Shown here: piece after piece, positions 53,610 to 61,062 of the stretch
Layout of the letters: every line of letters begins with the position of its first letter
How positions within the stretch are numbered: the first letter of the stretch is position 1
NCBI GenBank assembly: GCA_937859515.1
Contig: CALMAK010000014.1
Coordinates: forward strand, 1-62,324
Length of the DNA: 62,324 nt
Direction of reading: 5' to 3'
From: an uncultured Candidatus Saccharibacteria bacterium
Lineage (GTDB): Bacteria > Patescibacteriota > Saccharimonadia > Saccharimonadales > Saccharimonadaceae
Notes under the pieces: generated by a model
Databases searched by the model: none
What the model was told of the DNA's origin: nothing
Seen by the model: the letters and a program-made list of their open reading frames with translations, nothing else
Translations under genes and position numbers: made by a program

Positions 53610-54342
53610 CCTACTAATTCGCCTAACGATGCTCCTTTTTGGAATTATTATTCTCGGAACACTTGCGTGCGTTCCTCTCTACAAGTGGAATATTTCAAAA
53701 TTACTCCATTCATCACTATTTATCAAAATCATGTGGTGGATACCAATTTTTATCATTATCATGGCCATTGCATACGGCGGTCTCGTCCCGGCAATCATCA
53801 TAACAACCGGAGTTATTGCACTCGGAACCAGAGAGTTCATGCGTCAAAAGGCATGGAGTCTGGCAGTTCCGCGCATTTACTATGCGTTGTTCGTCATCTG
53901 GATGCTTCACTTGCTACTGTGGTTTTTAGTACTTCCATCCCAGCTTGCCGTTACTGGATTTATTGCCGTCTGCAGCATATCAATCTTCTCTGATGTATGC
54001 GCCTTCTTCCTTGGAAACTACGCTGGCAAGCACAAGCTCCCTAAATGGCTTAATAATCATAAAAGTTGGGAGGGCGTTGCTGGACAACTGATCGGTGCCA
54101 TTATAGGAGGACTTATTGTCATACATTATTTATCGGTCCCCGTCTCACCATTAGCCATCGGCATCATCGGTATCGCCAGCGCAATAGGAGATCTTGCAAA
54201 TAGCGCCGCAAAGCGTGTGCTCTCAATCAAGGATTGGGGCACGACAATCCCTGGACATGGCGGCATAATGGATCGCCTATCAAGCCTATCGCTTTCTCTT
54301 GCGGTCGTCTTTTGGATAATACACCTTACTAGCAGCCTCTAG
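53599..54342 (+). CDS. cdsA: phosphatidate cytidylyltransferase, main copy
   Basis: Makes CDP-diacylglycerol (247 aa, about eight helices). The C-terminal signature is nearly complete: SAAKRVLSIKDWGTTIPGHGGIMDRLSSL. The final Asp of DRxD is Ser here, but HGG and KRxxxxKD are kept, so this copy looks functional, unlike the divergent cdsA at 31578. I take the ATG at 53599, which overlaps plsY by 11 nt; an in-frame ATG at 53551 lies further inside plsY. Confidence 0.88.
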   Translation: MTTDLLIRLTMLLFGIIILGTLACVPLYKWNISKLLHSSLFIKIMWWIPIFIIIMAIAYGGLVPAIIITTGVIALGTREFMRQKAWSLAVPRIYYALFVIWMLHLLLWFLVLPSQLAVTGFIAVCSISIFSDVCAFFLGNYAGKHKLPKWLNNHKSWEGVAGQLIGAIIGGLIVIHYLSVPVSPLAIGIIGIASAIGDLANSAAKRVLSIKDWGTTIPGHGGIMDRLSSLSLSLAVVFWIIHLTSSL

Positions 54343-54343
54343 T

Positions 54344-55234
54344 CTAAGCGCCTAAATGTGGATACTGACCATACGGGATAAGAACGACCTCGCGTACATT
54401 ACAGCGCGCATCGACAACATATCGTACCGCATCACCAATCTGATCGGCGGTAAAGACCGGCTTGTCCTTTGGAGCATACGCATATCCAATATCCTTTGAG
54501 TGCTCCAGAGAAATCTCGAACGTTGCATCATTGTCATAATAACCGCCGTCAGTACTCCCTGCCATAATCTCGGTAACAAATATCTTCTCGCGTGTCAGCT
54601 CAAGCGCAAGCGTACGCATAAGGCTGTGACCCGCCGCCTTCTGAATACTATCAAGACTGAGCTTCGCAAGTGGACGAACAGCCGCAACGGCGCTCAGTGA
54701 TATAACCTTAGATACTTCCTGGCCTTCGAATATATTCTGTCGCTTCATCTCTTGCAATATATTCAGTAATGTCGCACAGTTTGCAAGAACCAAATCACTT
54801 ACTGCTTCCCCCGGTGCCTCCCAGACGCTATGGCGCAAGCTCCCCTTAGGGAGAGTGGTCTGGACTTCCGATGCCGACCCGTAATGAACGAGATGCACCG
54901 GTAATCCTGTTTGTTCTTTAAGTGCTCCGATTACAGCGACAAAGTTTTTCACCTCTTCTTTATCAAGGAGGTTAACTGCGCAGTAACGACCCTTATCAAG
55001 CAAACCAAGTTGCTCTAAACGATCAGCCTCATCCGGTGAAGCACCCTGGCCAATGATTTCGTACTCATCATGCAGCTTTAATACACTGCCTGCTGCGGCA
55101 TTCATTTTGTATATCCCATCACGCAACTCGAAATATCGTACATCCTTATGATGATCAAAGCGCCGTTTAGCTTTTGTAAATTTCACTCCAGCTACAACCA
55201 CGATTGCCTTCTTCGACGTCTGTCTAGCCACGAA
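54344..55234 (-). CDS. degenerate short-chain dehydrogenase-like protein
   Basis: A 296-aa SDR-fold protein. The C-terminal half aligns with the SDR catalytic end: KVISLSAVAAVRP (Ser), then DSIQKAAGHSLMRTLALEL where the usual YxxSK has lost its Tyr (Asp at that place) but kept Lys, then IFVTEIMAGSTDGG. The N-terminal cofactor loop TGxxxGxG is absent; a basic segment (KFTKAKRRF) stands there. So it is probably not an oxidoreductase and may be structural or regulatory. The GTG at 55234 overlaps the end of the ATPase gene by 11 nt, behind an AGAGAA site; an ATG at 55255 is the alternative. Confidence 0.55.
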   Translation of the reverse strand, partial: FVARQTSKKAIVVVAGVKFTKAKRRFDHHKDVRYFELRDGIYKMNAAAGSVLKLHDEYEIIGQGASPDEADRLEQLGLLDKGRYCAVNLLDKEEVKNFVAVIGALKEQTGLPVHLVHYGSASEVQTTLPKGSLRHSVWEAPGEAVSDLVLANCATLLNILQEMKRQNIFEGQEVSKVISLSAVAAVRPLAKLSLDSIQKAAGHSLMRTLALELTREKIFVTEIMAGSTDGGYYDNDATFEISLEHSKDIGYAYAPKDKPVFTADQIGDAVRYVVDARCNVREVVLIPYGQYPHLGA

Positions 55235-56180
55235 ATTTCTCTTTCTCAAATGCATAATCAGGGTCGATATGTCCCAGCGTATCGCCATATTTGTCAATCG
55301 TGAATTGCTGCGCGGCAAATACGCGGTGAAGATCATGTAGCTTATGGAGATGCCGCACAGAGTCAATCACATTATATCGTGCATCATACTCGACATCTGT
55401 CAGGGCGCGCTGTACGTCATCTGCTATCGAAATAGGGGCGCCGTCGCGGCGCTGCTGCCGCAGTTTTTTGTTATATCCAACTGATGTGACGATCGACTGC
55501 TTGGTCTGATCCTCGATATAGGCAACATCATCAGGATCTTCAACCTTATTCGCAATAACTTTGATACGATCACGCACACCGGCACGCTCGGCGAGGACAG
55601 CAAACTGCGCGAACACTGCCACAGATTCGACCGTTGGTTCGACGATCATATAAATACAGTCAAACATCGCATGTAACGGCCCAGAAAAGGCATCAGTCCC
55701 GGCCACCATATCAACAACCACCCATTCGTCACTTTGATTGATGTGGCTATGCGAAAGAACATTTTCTAAAACCGAAAGGCTGCTGTGATAACAACTCATA
55801 CCGATGCCGTCTTCTTTATACGTCCCGACTTGAAGGAAGAATCCGTTAGGTGCAAAACGCGTACCATATGTTGCGATAATCTTGTCATCAGGGCTGATAC
55901 GAACCAGTCCAGAACCATTACCAGGTGGCGTTGTTTTAATCATCCTCTTTGTGGCTCGTACGCGTTGATTATCGCCCACTAAATGATCTCTGATATCCGC
56001 CCCGTGGAGATCAAGTGCTTTTTCGGCAACAAACTCTGCACCGATCATCGACGCAAGATGCTGATTAATATCTGCATCAATGGCGATAACTTTTTGTTCT
56101 GACTCTACAAGATGGCGGATAAACAGTCCTGAGATAGTGCTTTTACCGCTACCACCCTTTCCAACAAATGCAATTTTCAT
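55224..56180 (-). CDS. CooC/ParA-family ATPase
   Basis: A cytosolic deviant-Walker P-loop ATPase (318 aa) of the MinD/ParA/CooC branch. It has FVGKGGSGKSTISG (residues about 5-18, with the signature first Lys), switch I ADINQHLAS with Asp, VVVDMVAGTDAFSG (switch II), and KVIANKVEDPDD (the NKxD-like base motif). CooC proteins load metal into CO dehydrogenase; here the partner is instead the degenerate SDR gene downstream, and no CODH is in view. It faces the Fur gene across a 69-nt gap with shared inverted repeats. Confidence 0.75.
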   Translation of the reverse strand: MKIAFVGKGGSGKSTISGLFIRHLVESEQKVIAIDADINQHLASMIGAEFVAEKALDLHGADIRDHLVGDNQRVRATKRMIKTTPPGNGSGLVRISPDDKIIATYGTRFAPNGFFLQVGTYKEDGIGMSCYHSSLSVLENVLSHSHINQSDEWVVVDMVAGTDAFSGPLHAMFDCIYMIVEPTVESVAVFAQFAVLAERAGVRDRIKVIANKVEDPDDVAYIEDQTKQSIVTSVGYNKKLRQQRRDGAPISIADDVQRALTDVEYDARYNVIDSVRHLHKLHDLHRVFAAQQFTIDKYGDTLGHIDPDYAFEKEKFRG

Positions 56181-56219
56181 AACTTGTATTATTACGAGTC
56201 GTGCATATTATTGCAAATA

Positions 56220-56247
56220 TGTCGCAATTTATAGTATAATTGCAACG
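56220..56247. promoter_or_regulatory. inverted repeats in the ATPase/Fur divergent promoter
   Basis: GCAATT-TATAGTAT-AATTGC (56224-56243) overlaps the TATAAT box (56235-56240) for the Fur gene. A related TTGCAAATATGTCGCAA lies just upstream. The AT-rich dyad is the sort of site Fur-family regulators bind, so autoregulation is likely. Confidence 0.45.
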
Positions 56248-56249
56248 AC

Positions 56250-56681
56250 ATGGTATCAGAGATTGATAATTTTACTCAACTACTACGTACACATAGTGTA
56301 AACGTCACGGCTGTTCGATTGGCAATTTTCAGGACATTATTAAAAAGTGATACCACCTTAAAAAACGGTGAAGTCGCCTCTCGGACACCTTCCGTAAACA
56401 GGGCATCGGTCTACCGAACTCTTGAACTTTTTGACCGACTTGGTGTCACAACAACCCTTGTCCGCGGCTGGACACCGTTTATCGAGCTGGCCGAACCATT
56501 CAAGCCACATCATCATCACCTCATATGCGAGAGGTGTGACGTCGTTACTGCTATCACCTCTGAAGAGATTGAGAAATTAATCCATCAACTTGCCAAAATG
56601 CATTCATTCGCACCCTCTTCGCACCACTTCGAGATAAAAGGACTATGCGAAAACTGCCAACGCAGTACAGCCTCTGATTAA
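56250..56681 (+). CDS. Fur-family metal-responsive regulator 1
   Basis: A 143-aa winged-helix repressor. The DNA-binding half has VTAVRLAIFRTLLKS and RASVYRTLELFDRLGV, the Fur recognition helix. The metal sites follow: HHHHLICERCDVV (His cluster and first CxxC) and LCENC near the C-terminus, the structural Zn(Cys4) site. It may sense zinc, iron or peroxide. It starts 9 nt after a TATAAT box and lies divergent from the CooC-type ATPase gene, so it may control it. Its stop overlaps the end of the next, convergent gene by 4 nt. Confidence 0.9.
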   Translation: MVSEIDNFTQLLRTHSVNVTAVRLAIFRTLLKSDTTLKNGEVASRTPSVNRASVYRTLELFDRLGVTTTLVRGWTPFIELAEPFKPHHHHLICERCDVVTAITSEEIEKLIHQLAKMHSFAPSSHHFEIKGLCENCQRSTASD

Positions 56682-57367
56682 TTAATTATCTCCTCGCAGT
56701 CTTGATAGGCATCAAGGTAGACCTGATACTGATAGGCGCCGATTTCATCATTTGGGTAGCGGGCACCCAGTTCCTCATGGCACTGAACATACTCGTTTGC
56801 TGCACGAAACTCGCTTTCAAGTTGCGACACCGCTTGACGAATAGGATACTGCGAATGCACGACGGCAACAATTCCCACGCCAAATATAATTGCCGTCATC
56901 ACCGCAAGCCATTTAACATACACATCTTCTGCGTCTTTCTGGCTATTTATCCCCATTTGAAGATAATAGATCGCCAATGGTGAGAAGAAGAGTGCCATTA
57001 AAACAAGAGGCGTCCTCTGTTGATTCTCGCAAATCCCTGTCAGGTACGCTACCAGCCACCATGCAGTGATCGCCTGCACAATGCCCCACAATGCATAATA
57101 GCCATATGCCGTGATTACCGCACCAACATGTGGCTCAAACATGAATGGCAGAAATGTCGTCAGATTAAAGCCCACATATACCGCAAGTACGCTTACCGCC
57201 GTCGGAACTAGCCAGTGACTTGTCCATCCAGCTTCGGGGGTTATCTCTCTGTACCGACGCGACGTCCAGATGAAGGAATAAAGGCCGACCGTTACAACAC
57301 TAATGCAGAACGTCAATAATGGAGACATGTGCGGGTGTATAGATACGGGCTGTTTCTTTTTTACCAT
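56678..57367 (-). CDS. DUF4234-like membrane protein
   Basis: A 229-aa membrane protein. The opening FCISVVTVGLYSFIWTSRRYREI matches the DUF4234 pattern of a helix followed by YxxxW...R. The remaining helices (about 48-75, 85-115, 120-150, 165-185) are followed by a soluble C-terminal tail of about 45 residues that would sit outside the membrane, with acidic residues and two cysteines. Function unknown. It stands alone, convergent with Fur. Confidence 0.55.
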   Translation of the reverse strand: MVKKKQPVSIHPHMSPLLTFCISVVTVGLYSFIWTSRRYREITPEAGWTSHWLVPTAVSVLAVYVGFNLTTFLPFMFEPHVGAVITAYGYYALWGIVQAITAWWLVAYLTGICENQQRTPLVLMALFFSPLAIYYLQMGINSQKDAEDVYVKWLAVMTAIIFGVGIVAVVHSQYPIRQAVSQLESEFRAANEYVQCHEELGARYPNDEIGAYQYQVYLDAYQDCEEIIN

Positions 57368-57387
57368 GCATCTAGTATACCTTGCAA

Positions 57388-58443
57388 CTATACCGTCCGT
57401 CGCTCATATACAGGCAAATCACCAGCGGTTAGTGTTCCTGCTACCGCAAGAGTCCGAATAAGAAAGTCAGCGTATGCAAGCTTTCGCACTTGATCCAAGT
57501 CAGCCATCGGATCTTCTTCGTGCGCAATTTCGACTACTTCGTCGACAATTGCCTTACCTCGCCATACATCAACAGAAAACGCCTGAACAATTCGTGGGCG
57601 CTCGTCTCTACCCGCATTCTTTACAGTTTCGGTAAAGAACTGCTGGTCGAGTGTCGTACCTTCAACATCATTAATAACAATTGTTTCTTCGATGTGATGA
57701 CCTGCCAACTCCTTGACGACAGCACCCGAGTCAAGAATCTGCTCCATTGACTGCTTTCCACTAGCATCAGCAAAATAACCATTGCTCTCTGCAAGTGCTT
57801 CATACACACCGAAAACTTGTTCGATCTCTGATTTATTGTTTTCAAACTCATCACCGTACAAGGCTTCTAGCACACCTGTGATTTGCGGACGATATTTGAT
57901 AGCATTCGCGGTAATAACAGGATATTTGTCAATTGCTCCGCAGCCGCAATTTTCGCCTTCCGCATGGTCATCGCTATGCGCACCATGACTAAACTCTCGT
58001 ATCGCTAGCTTACTAGACATAAACACACGATCGCCGCCAACGGTCTGCTCATCTCGAGGTACACCTTGGATGGCGCGCCACATGCTAGCTGCCGTGACCA
58101 ATCCGCCGCCAAATACCTTCGCGCGCAGTTTTGATTTTCCGAAGAACTGAACCTTCTTGTCTCCGTTCTCATCACGGTATTCCTGAATAATCTTTGTCCA
58201 TGGGCGACCATCACCGCAGCCATCATCGTCGACCTCAACCTGCTTAAACGCATTAGGGTTATTTATTAGAAACTCATGAATATGCCGAGGTGTATTGGGC
58301 ATTAGGATACCTTGTTCGATTTGAGACTTAACACTGATTCCACCTTCGCCAAAACCAAGTCCATCCGGAGCTATACATTCGACAACTACTGTTTCGCGTT
58401 CTTTTTCTGAATAGTTCATAGGGCTATGTTCATTTACACTCAT
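57388..58443 (-). CDS. cadmium carbonic anhydrase (CDCA/zeta-CA)-like protein
   Basis: A 351-aa soluble protein. It shares the layout of diatom CDCA repeats: a Cys-containing DDGCGDGR (Cys76; CDCA has CVDGRG), a KVFGGGLVTAASMW glycine turn (MPGGIYAIA in CDCA), a His/Asp-rich HGAHSDDHAEGENCGCG (His153/His156, Cys166/Cys168; HGDHSSDMLGCG in CDCA), and GHHIEETIVIND in the C-terminal part (SHTEKVVYIN). So a Cys2-His metal site can be placed. If it works, it hydrates CO2 with Zn or Cd. No signal peptide. There are about 55 extra residues at the N-terminus. The homology is my reading, not verified. Confidence 0.5.
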   Translation of the reverse strand: MSVNEHSPMNYSEKERETVVVECIAPDGLGFGEGGISVKSQIEQGILMPNTPRHIHEFLINNPNAFKQVEVDDDGCGDGRPWTKIIQEYRDENGDKKVQFFGKSKLRAKVFGGGLVTAASMWRAIQGVPRDEQTVGGDRVFMSSKLAIREFSHGAHSDDHAEGENCGCGAIDKYPVITANAIKYRPQITGVLEALYGDEFENNKSEIEQVFGVYEALAESNGYFADASGKQSMEQILDSGAVVKELAGHHIEETIVINDVEGTTLDQQFFTETVKNAGRDERPRIVQAFSVDVWRGKAIVDEVVEIAHEEDPMADLDQVRKLAYADFLIRTLAVAGTLTAGDLPVYERRTV

Positions 58444-58733
58444 TACGACGTGCCATTCCTTATTATTTATTATTTTAACCAGGTTTGAATTATACTCCCG
58501 TAGTTATTAATGCAAAAGGGATTTTGAATATTTTATAAAAAATGTCATCGATGACCAGAGTGCAGGCTATCGGGAAAGTACCTAATCTGAACAGTAATGA
58601 AATAAACAAAAAAGACCTCAAAACTGAGATCTATTCTGTTTGGCAGGGGCTTCAGGATGATTACCGAACCTATTGCAGCTAAATGCTGATAGCGTATGCG
58701 ACGTGACTATACACTGTGACGTATATGGTTTAG
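58444..58733. other. 290-nt gap: promoter, terminator copy and tRNA 3'-end remnant
   Basis: Next to the CDCA-like gene lie a TATAAT box (58491-58496 region, minus strand) and an AT-rich leader. Then comes the left 52-bp direct repeat (58598-58649) with a terminator and a tRNA end, and after it 84 nt with no gene I can support. No intact tRNA 5' half is present. Confidence 0.7.
58598..58649. repeat. left direct repeat: tRNA 3' end and terminator (candidate att site)
   Basis: It matches 62273-62324 in 49 of 52 positions. On the minus strand it reads the tRNA acceptor end CCCCTGCCA, then a hairpin AGATCTC / GAGGTCT followed by TTTTTG. Beyond it (58650-58680) the tRNA T-arm sequence degenerates, as in a displaced 3' end. 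Confidence 0.8.
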
Positions 58734-58979
58734 TTACGATTCGAGAATTGTAGCTAGTTTCTTACGGTCAAACCCTAATATTTTGTCAAGCGTACCATCT
58801 TCATGCTCTATTGTCGTGAACGGAACACCCATTTGCCCACTCTGACGAATCATGATTTGCGCTGCATATGGATTCTTGTCAACCGAATAGTCAGTATACT
58901 CATAACCTTTTTTGTCAAGCCACTGTTTTAGTTGAACACAAAATGGGCATGTTTGTGTGCTGTAGACTGTAATTTTCAT
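58734..58979 (-). CDS. glutaredoxin/NrdH-like redoxin
   Basis: An 81-aa thioredoxin-fold protein with the active site CPFC (Cys11-x-x-Cys14) right after the first strand, and the later DYSVDKNP and MGVPFTTIEHED segments (cis-Pro in VPF). The sequence is nearest to NrdH/Grx3-like small redoxins, which reduce ribonucleotide reductase or mixed disulfides. It probably takes electrons from the TrxB encoded upstream. It is the last gene of the trxB, fur, rhodanese, glutaredoxin run and has a GAGGAG ribosome binding site. Confidence 0.85.
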   Translation of the reverse strand: MKITVYSTQTCPFCVQLKQWLDKKGYEYTDYSVDKNPYAAQIMIRQSGQMGVPFTTIEHEDGTLDKILGFDRKKLATILES

Positions 58980-58992
58980 AACAACTCCTCTT

Positions 58993-59388
58993 TTACTCTA
59001 TTAATTTTCCACCCATTGACTGGACGTTGCTTAAGCCACCAAGATCAACGACATTTGTGAAACCAGCTTCTTGTAGCGCCTGGACTGCTTGCGATGATCG
59101 GTTGCCGCTCCGACAATATACGTATATTTTTCTATCCTTTTCTTCATCGGGATAAGCACCCTGCTGCATGTCTTGCACGTCGTGTGATTTAGCTCCTGCA
59201 AAGTGTCCGGATGCATATTCTTCCTCTGTCCTGACATCGTACAATGACGCATTGTCAGAACTAACTTCTTCCTCGATAGTCGCGAACGTCAGTGTATTCT
59301 CATTCTTATCATTGTTCTGGCGTCCAAGAAATGCCATCGTCCCAACGACAAGTACCGCACCTATGATTATCCATACAATTCTATTCAT
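58993..59388 (-). CDS. membrane-anchored rhodanese domain protein
   Basis: A 131-aa protein with an N-terminal signal anchor (residues about 3-19, MNRIVWIIIGAVLV) and a single rhodanese domain outside the membrane. The active-site loop is VYCRSGNRSS (Cys near residue 92). Rhodaneses carry persulfide sulfur. I choose the ATG at 59388: GGAGG sits 8 nt upstream and it overlaps the end of the Fur gene by 4 nt. The in-frame ATG at 59418 is less likely. Confidence 0.85.
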   Translation of the reverse strand: MNRIVWIIIGAVLVVGTMAFLGRQNNDKNENTLTFATIEEEVSSDNASLYDVRTEEEYASGHFAGAKSHDVQDMQQGAYPDEEKDRKIYVYCRSGNRSSQAVQALQEAGFTNVVDLGGLSNVQSMGGKLIE

Positions 59389-59783
59389 ATTTGTTGCCTC
59401 CTTTTGCAGTTTTTGCACACACCAGTTACTGTCAGATCACCAGATATCGAGCAGCCGTTACTAACAAGTGTTTCAATTTGCTGTCGAATAGAGCGATCAA
59501 ACATAGTATCCTTCAGTTGCTCACAGACGGTGCACATAAAATGATCATGCGGTGCAGCGTTATCATCAAATCGCATTGCGTTATCCCTTTTAGTTGGTGC
59601 TAGGCGAATCTCACCGCGTTCGAGCAATCTCGCAGTCACACGATGAATGGTGGTCGCGCTAACTGCTGGATACTGTGCTTTTACTTTGTTAAGTATCTCT
59701 GCGTTACTTGCGTGCCCCATTTCTTGTAGGGCATTGCGAACTGCAGCCACATACCGTGTAGTGCGATCTACGTATGTTGTCAT
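59385..59783 (-). CDS. Fur-family regulator 2 (PerR-like)
   Basis: A 132-aa winged-helix protein. The DNA-binding part has MGHASNAEILNKV and SATTIHRVTARLLERGEI, the regulatory part HDHFMCTVCEQ and VCKNC (structural CxxC pair). The N-terminal metal-ligand region is thinner than in the other Fur. It lies between trxB and the rhodanese gene with overlaps of 4 nt on each side, so it is part of the redox operon and probably binds the long palindrome before trxB. PerR-type sensing of peroxide is possible. Confidence 0.85.
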   Translation of the reverse strand: MTTYVDRTTRYVAAVRNALQEMGHASNAEILNKVKAQYPAVSATTIHRVTARLLERGEIRLAPTKRDNAMRFDDNAAPHDHFMCTVCEQLKDTMFDRSIRQQIETLVSNGCSISGDLTVTGVCKNCKRRQQI

Positions 59784-60703
59784 AGCGCCTCCAGGTATTC
59801 ACGTATGCGAAGGGCGGCAGTCGCACCATCACCAACAGCGCTCGCTATTTGCGCTGTTGACCGGCTCCTTACGTCACCAGCAGCAAATACGCCAGGCATA
59901 GCTGTTTCGAGATTGTTATCAGTCTTGATATGACCCGCTTTATCAAGCTCAATAGGAGTGTCTTTGAGAAATTGTGTATTTGGGATTAACCCAACAAAAA
60001 TGAACACCCCATCAACTGGTATAACACGTGAACTGTTACCGCTTGTCACTCTTACGCCGGTAACAACATCGTCTGTGGCAACAACCTCATCTGTGGCTGT
60101 TTCAAGGTGGACGGTTATTTTATCCCTCAAGGTAGCAAGTTTTTCTTGCAGCACTTCTGATGCGCGCAGTTTGCTACGGACAAGCAGGTCAACATGACTC
60201 GCAAAGCGAGTAAGAAATATCGCTTCTTGTACGGCGCTATTTCCACCCCCAACAACCGCAATTCTCCTGTTCTTATAGAATGCTCCGTCGCACGTTGCAC
60301 AATAATGAACGCCTCTTGAGTAATATTCATTTTCTCCTGGTACATTAAGTGTTCTATGATTACTACCGGTCGCAATAAGGACTGCACGGGCAGACAACAC
60401 ATCACCTTTTGTAGTTGTAAGTTGAATATGATTGTCATGCCTACGTAAGGTAGCTATCTCTTTAAATGATAGTTTTGCACCAAAACGCTCAGCTTGCTGG
60501 CGCAGTTCATCTGCTAGCTTAATGCCTTCAATTCCTTTTGAATAGCCCGGATAGTTATCAATCCAATCTGTTGTGGCAGCTAAACCGCCGGCGATTGATT
60601 TTTCGAACAATACGGTATCTATCTCTTCTCTTGTCGTATAGATTGCTGCAGTGAGCGCGCTTGGGCCTGCCCCTATCATAACTACATCATGGTCAACTGA
60701 CAT
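59780..60703 (-). CDS. trxB: thioredoxin reductase
   Basis: A flavoprotein of the low-molecular-weight TrxR type (307 aa). The FAD-binding GAGPSALTAAIY (residues about 11-22), redox centre CATC (CATCDGAF), NADPH-binding VGGGNSAVQEA, and the final GVFAAGDVRSR are in the right order. It supplies electrons to a thioredoxin-fold protein; the operon holds a glutaredoxin-like partner. It is preceded by a promoter with an embedded palindromic operator, and starts the redox operon. Confidence 0.94.
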   Translation of the reverse strand: MSVDHDVVMIGAGPSALTAAIYTTREEIDTVLFEKSIAGGLAATTDWIDNYPGYSKGIEGIKLADELRQQAERFGAKLSFKEIATLRRHDNHIQLTTTKGDVLSARAVLIATGSNHRTLNVPGENEYYSRGVHYCATCDGAFYKNRRIAVVGGGNSAVQEAIFLTRFASHVDLLVRSKLRASEVLQEKLATLRDKITVHLETATDEVVATDDVVTGVRVTSGNSSRVIPVDGVFIFVGLIPNTQFLKDTPIELDKAGHIKTDNNLETAMPGVFAAGDVRSRSTAQIASAVGDGATAALRIREYLEAL

Positions 60704-60733
60704 ACTCTATATTTCCCTTTTATTACATTTTCT

Positions 60734-60762
60734 ATTGTACATATTATATTTATTATTGTAAA
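60734..60762 (-). promoter_or_regulatory. promoter of trxB overlapping the operator
   Basis: On the minus strand: -35 TTTACA (60757-60762), 17-nt spacer, -10 TACAAT (60734-60739). The -35 box is inside the left arm of the palindrome. Confidence 0.7.
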
Positions 60763-60778
60763 CTATTTACAATAATAA
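60750..60778. promoter_or_regulatory. 29-bp perfect palindrome, operator between trxB and rhodanese genes
   Basis: TTATTATTGTAAA-CTA-TTTACAATAATAA: two perfect 13-bp arms around a 3-bp centre. The AT-rich dyad in the divergent gap is well placed to regulate both sides, most likely through Fur-family regulator 2. Confidence 0.75.
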
Positions 60779-60801
60779 ATGCACAATAAGGAGCTAGTAT
60801 A

Positions 60802-61062
60802 ATGGATACAATTTTTATCGACGTACGAGAACCATACGAGTTCTCGTCAGGACACGTAAAAGGCGCCCTCAATATCCCGCCGGCCGACATCATGCAGGGC
60901 CTACCACCGCAACTAAAGGATACGCCCAAAGATACCGAGATAGTTCTCTATTGTCGAAGTGGTGCTCGCTCAAACATGAGTATGCAATTTTTGCGAAAAT
61001 ATGGATTTACCAACCTAGTTAATGGCATTAACCAGGATCATGTCGAAGCAAACTATTTCTAG
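60802..61062 (+). CDS. small single-domain rhodanese
   Basis: An 86-aa cytosolic rhodanese. It shows VREPYEFSSGHVKGALNIPP, the active-site loop YCRSGARSN (Cys near residue 52) and the final LVNGI. It carries persulfide sulfur; with the membrane-anchored rhodanese and redoxins it suggests a sulfane-sulfur response. It has an AAGGAG ribosome binding site, starts 24 nt after the operator palindrome, and overlaps the next gene by 23 nt. Confidence 0.88.
   Translation: MDTIFIDVREPYEFSSGHVKGALNIPPADIMQGLPPQLKDTPKDTEIVLYCRSGARSNMSMQFLRKYGFTNLVNGINQDHVEANYF

Noticed and set aside
58650-58733. A complete tRNA gene at the left repeat
   Set aside because: Only the acceptor end is intact; T-arm, anticodon arm and 5' acceptor strand cannot be drawn.
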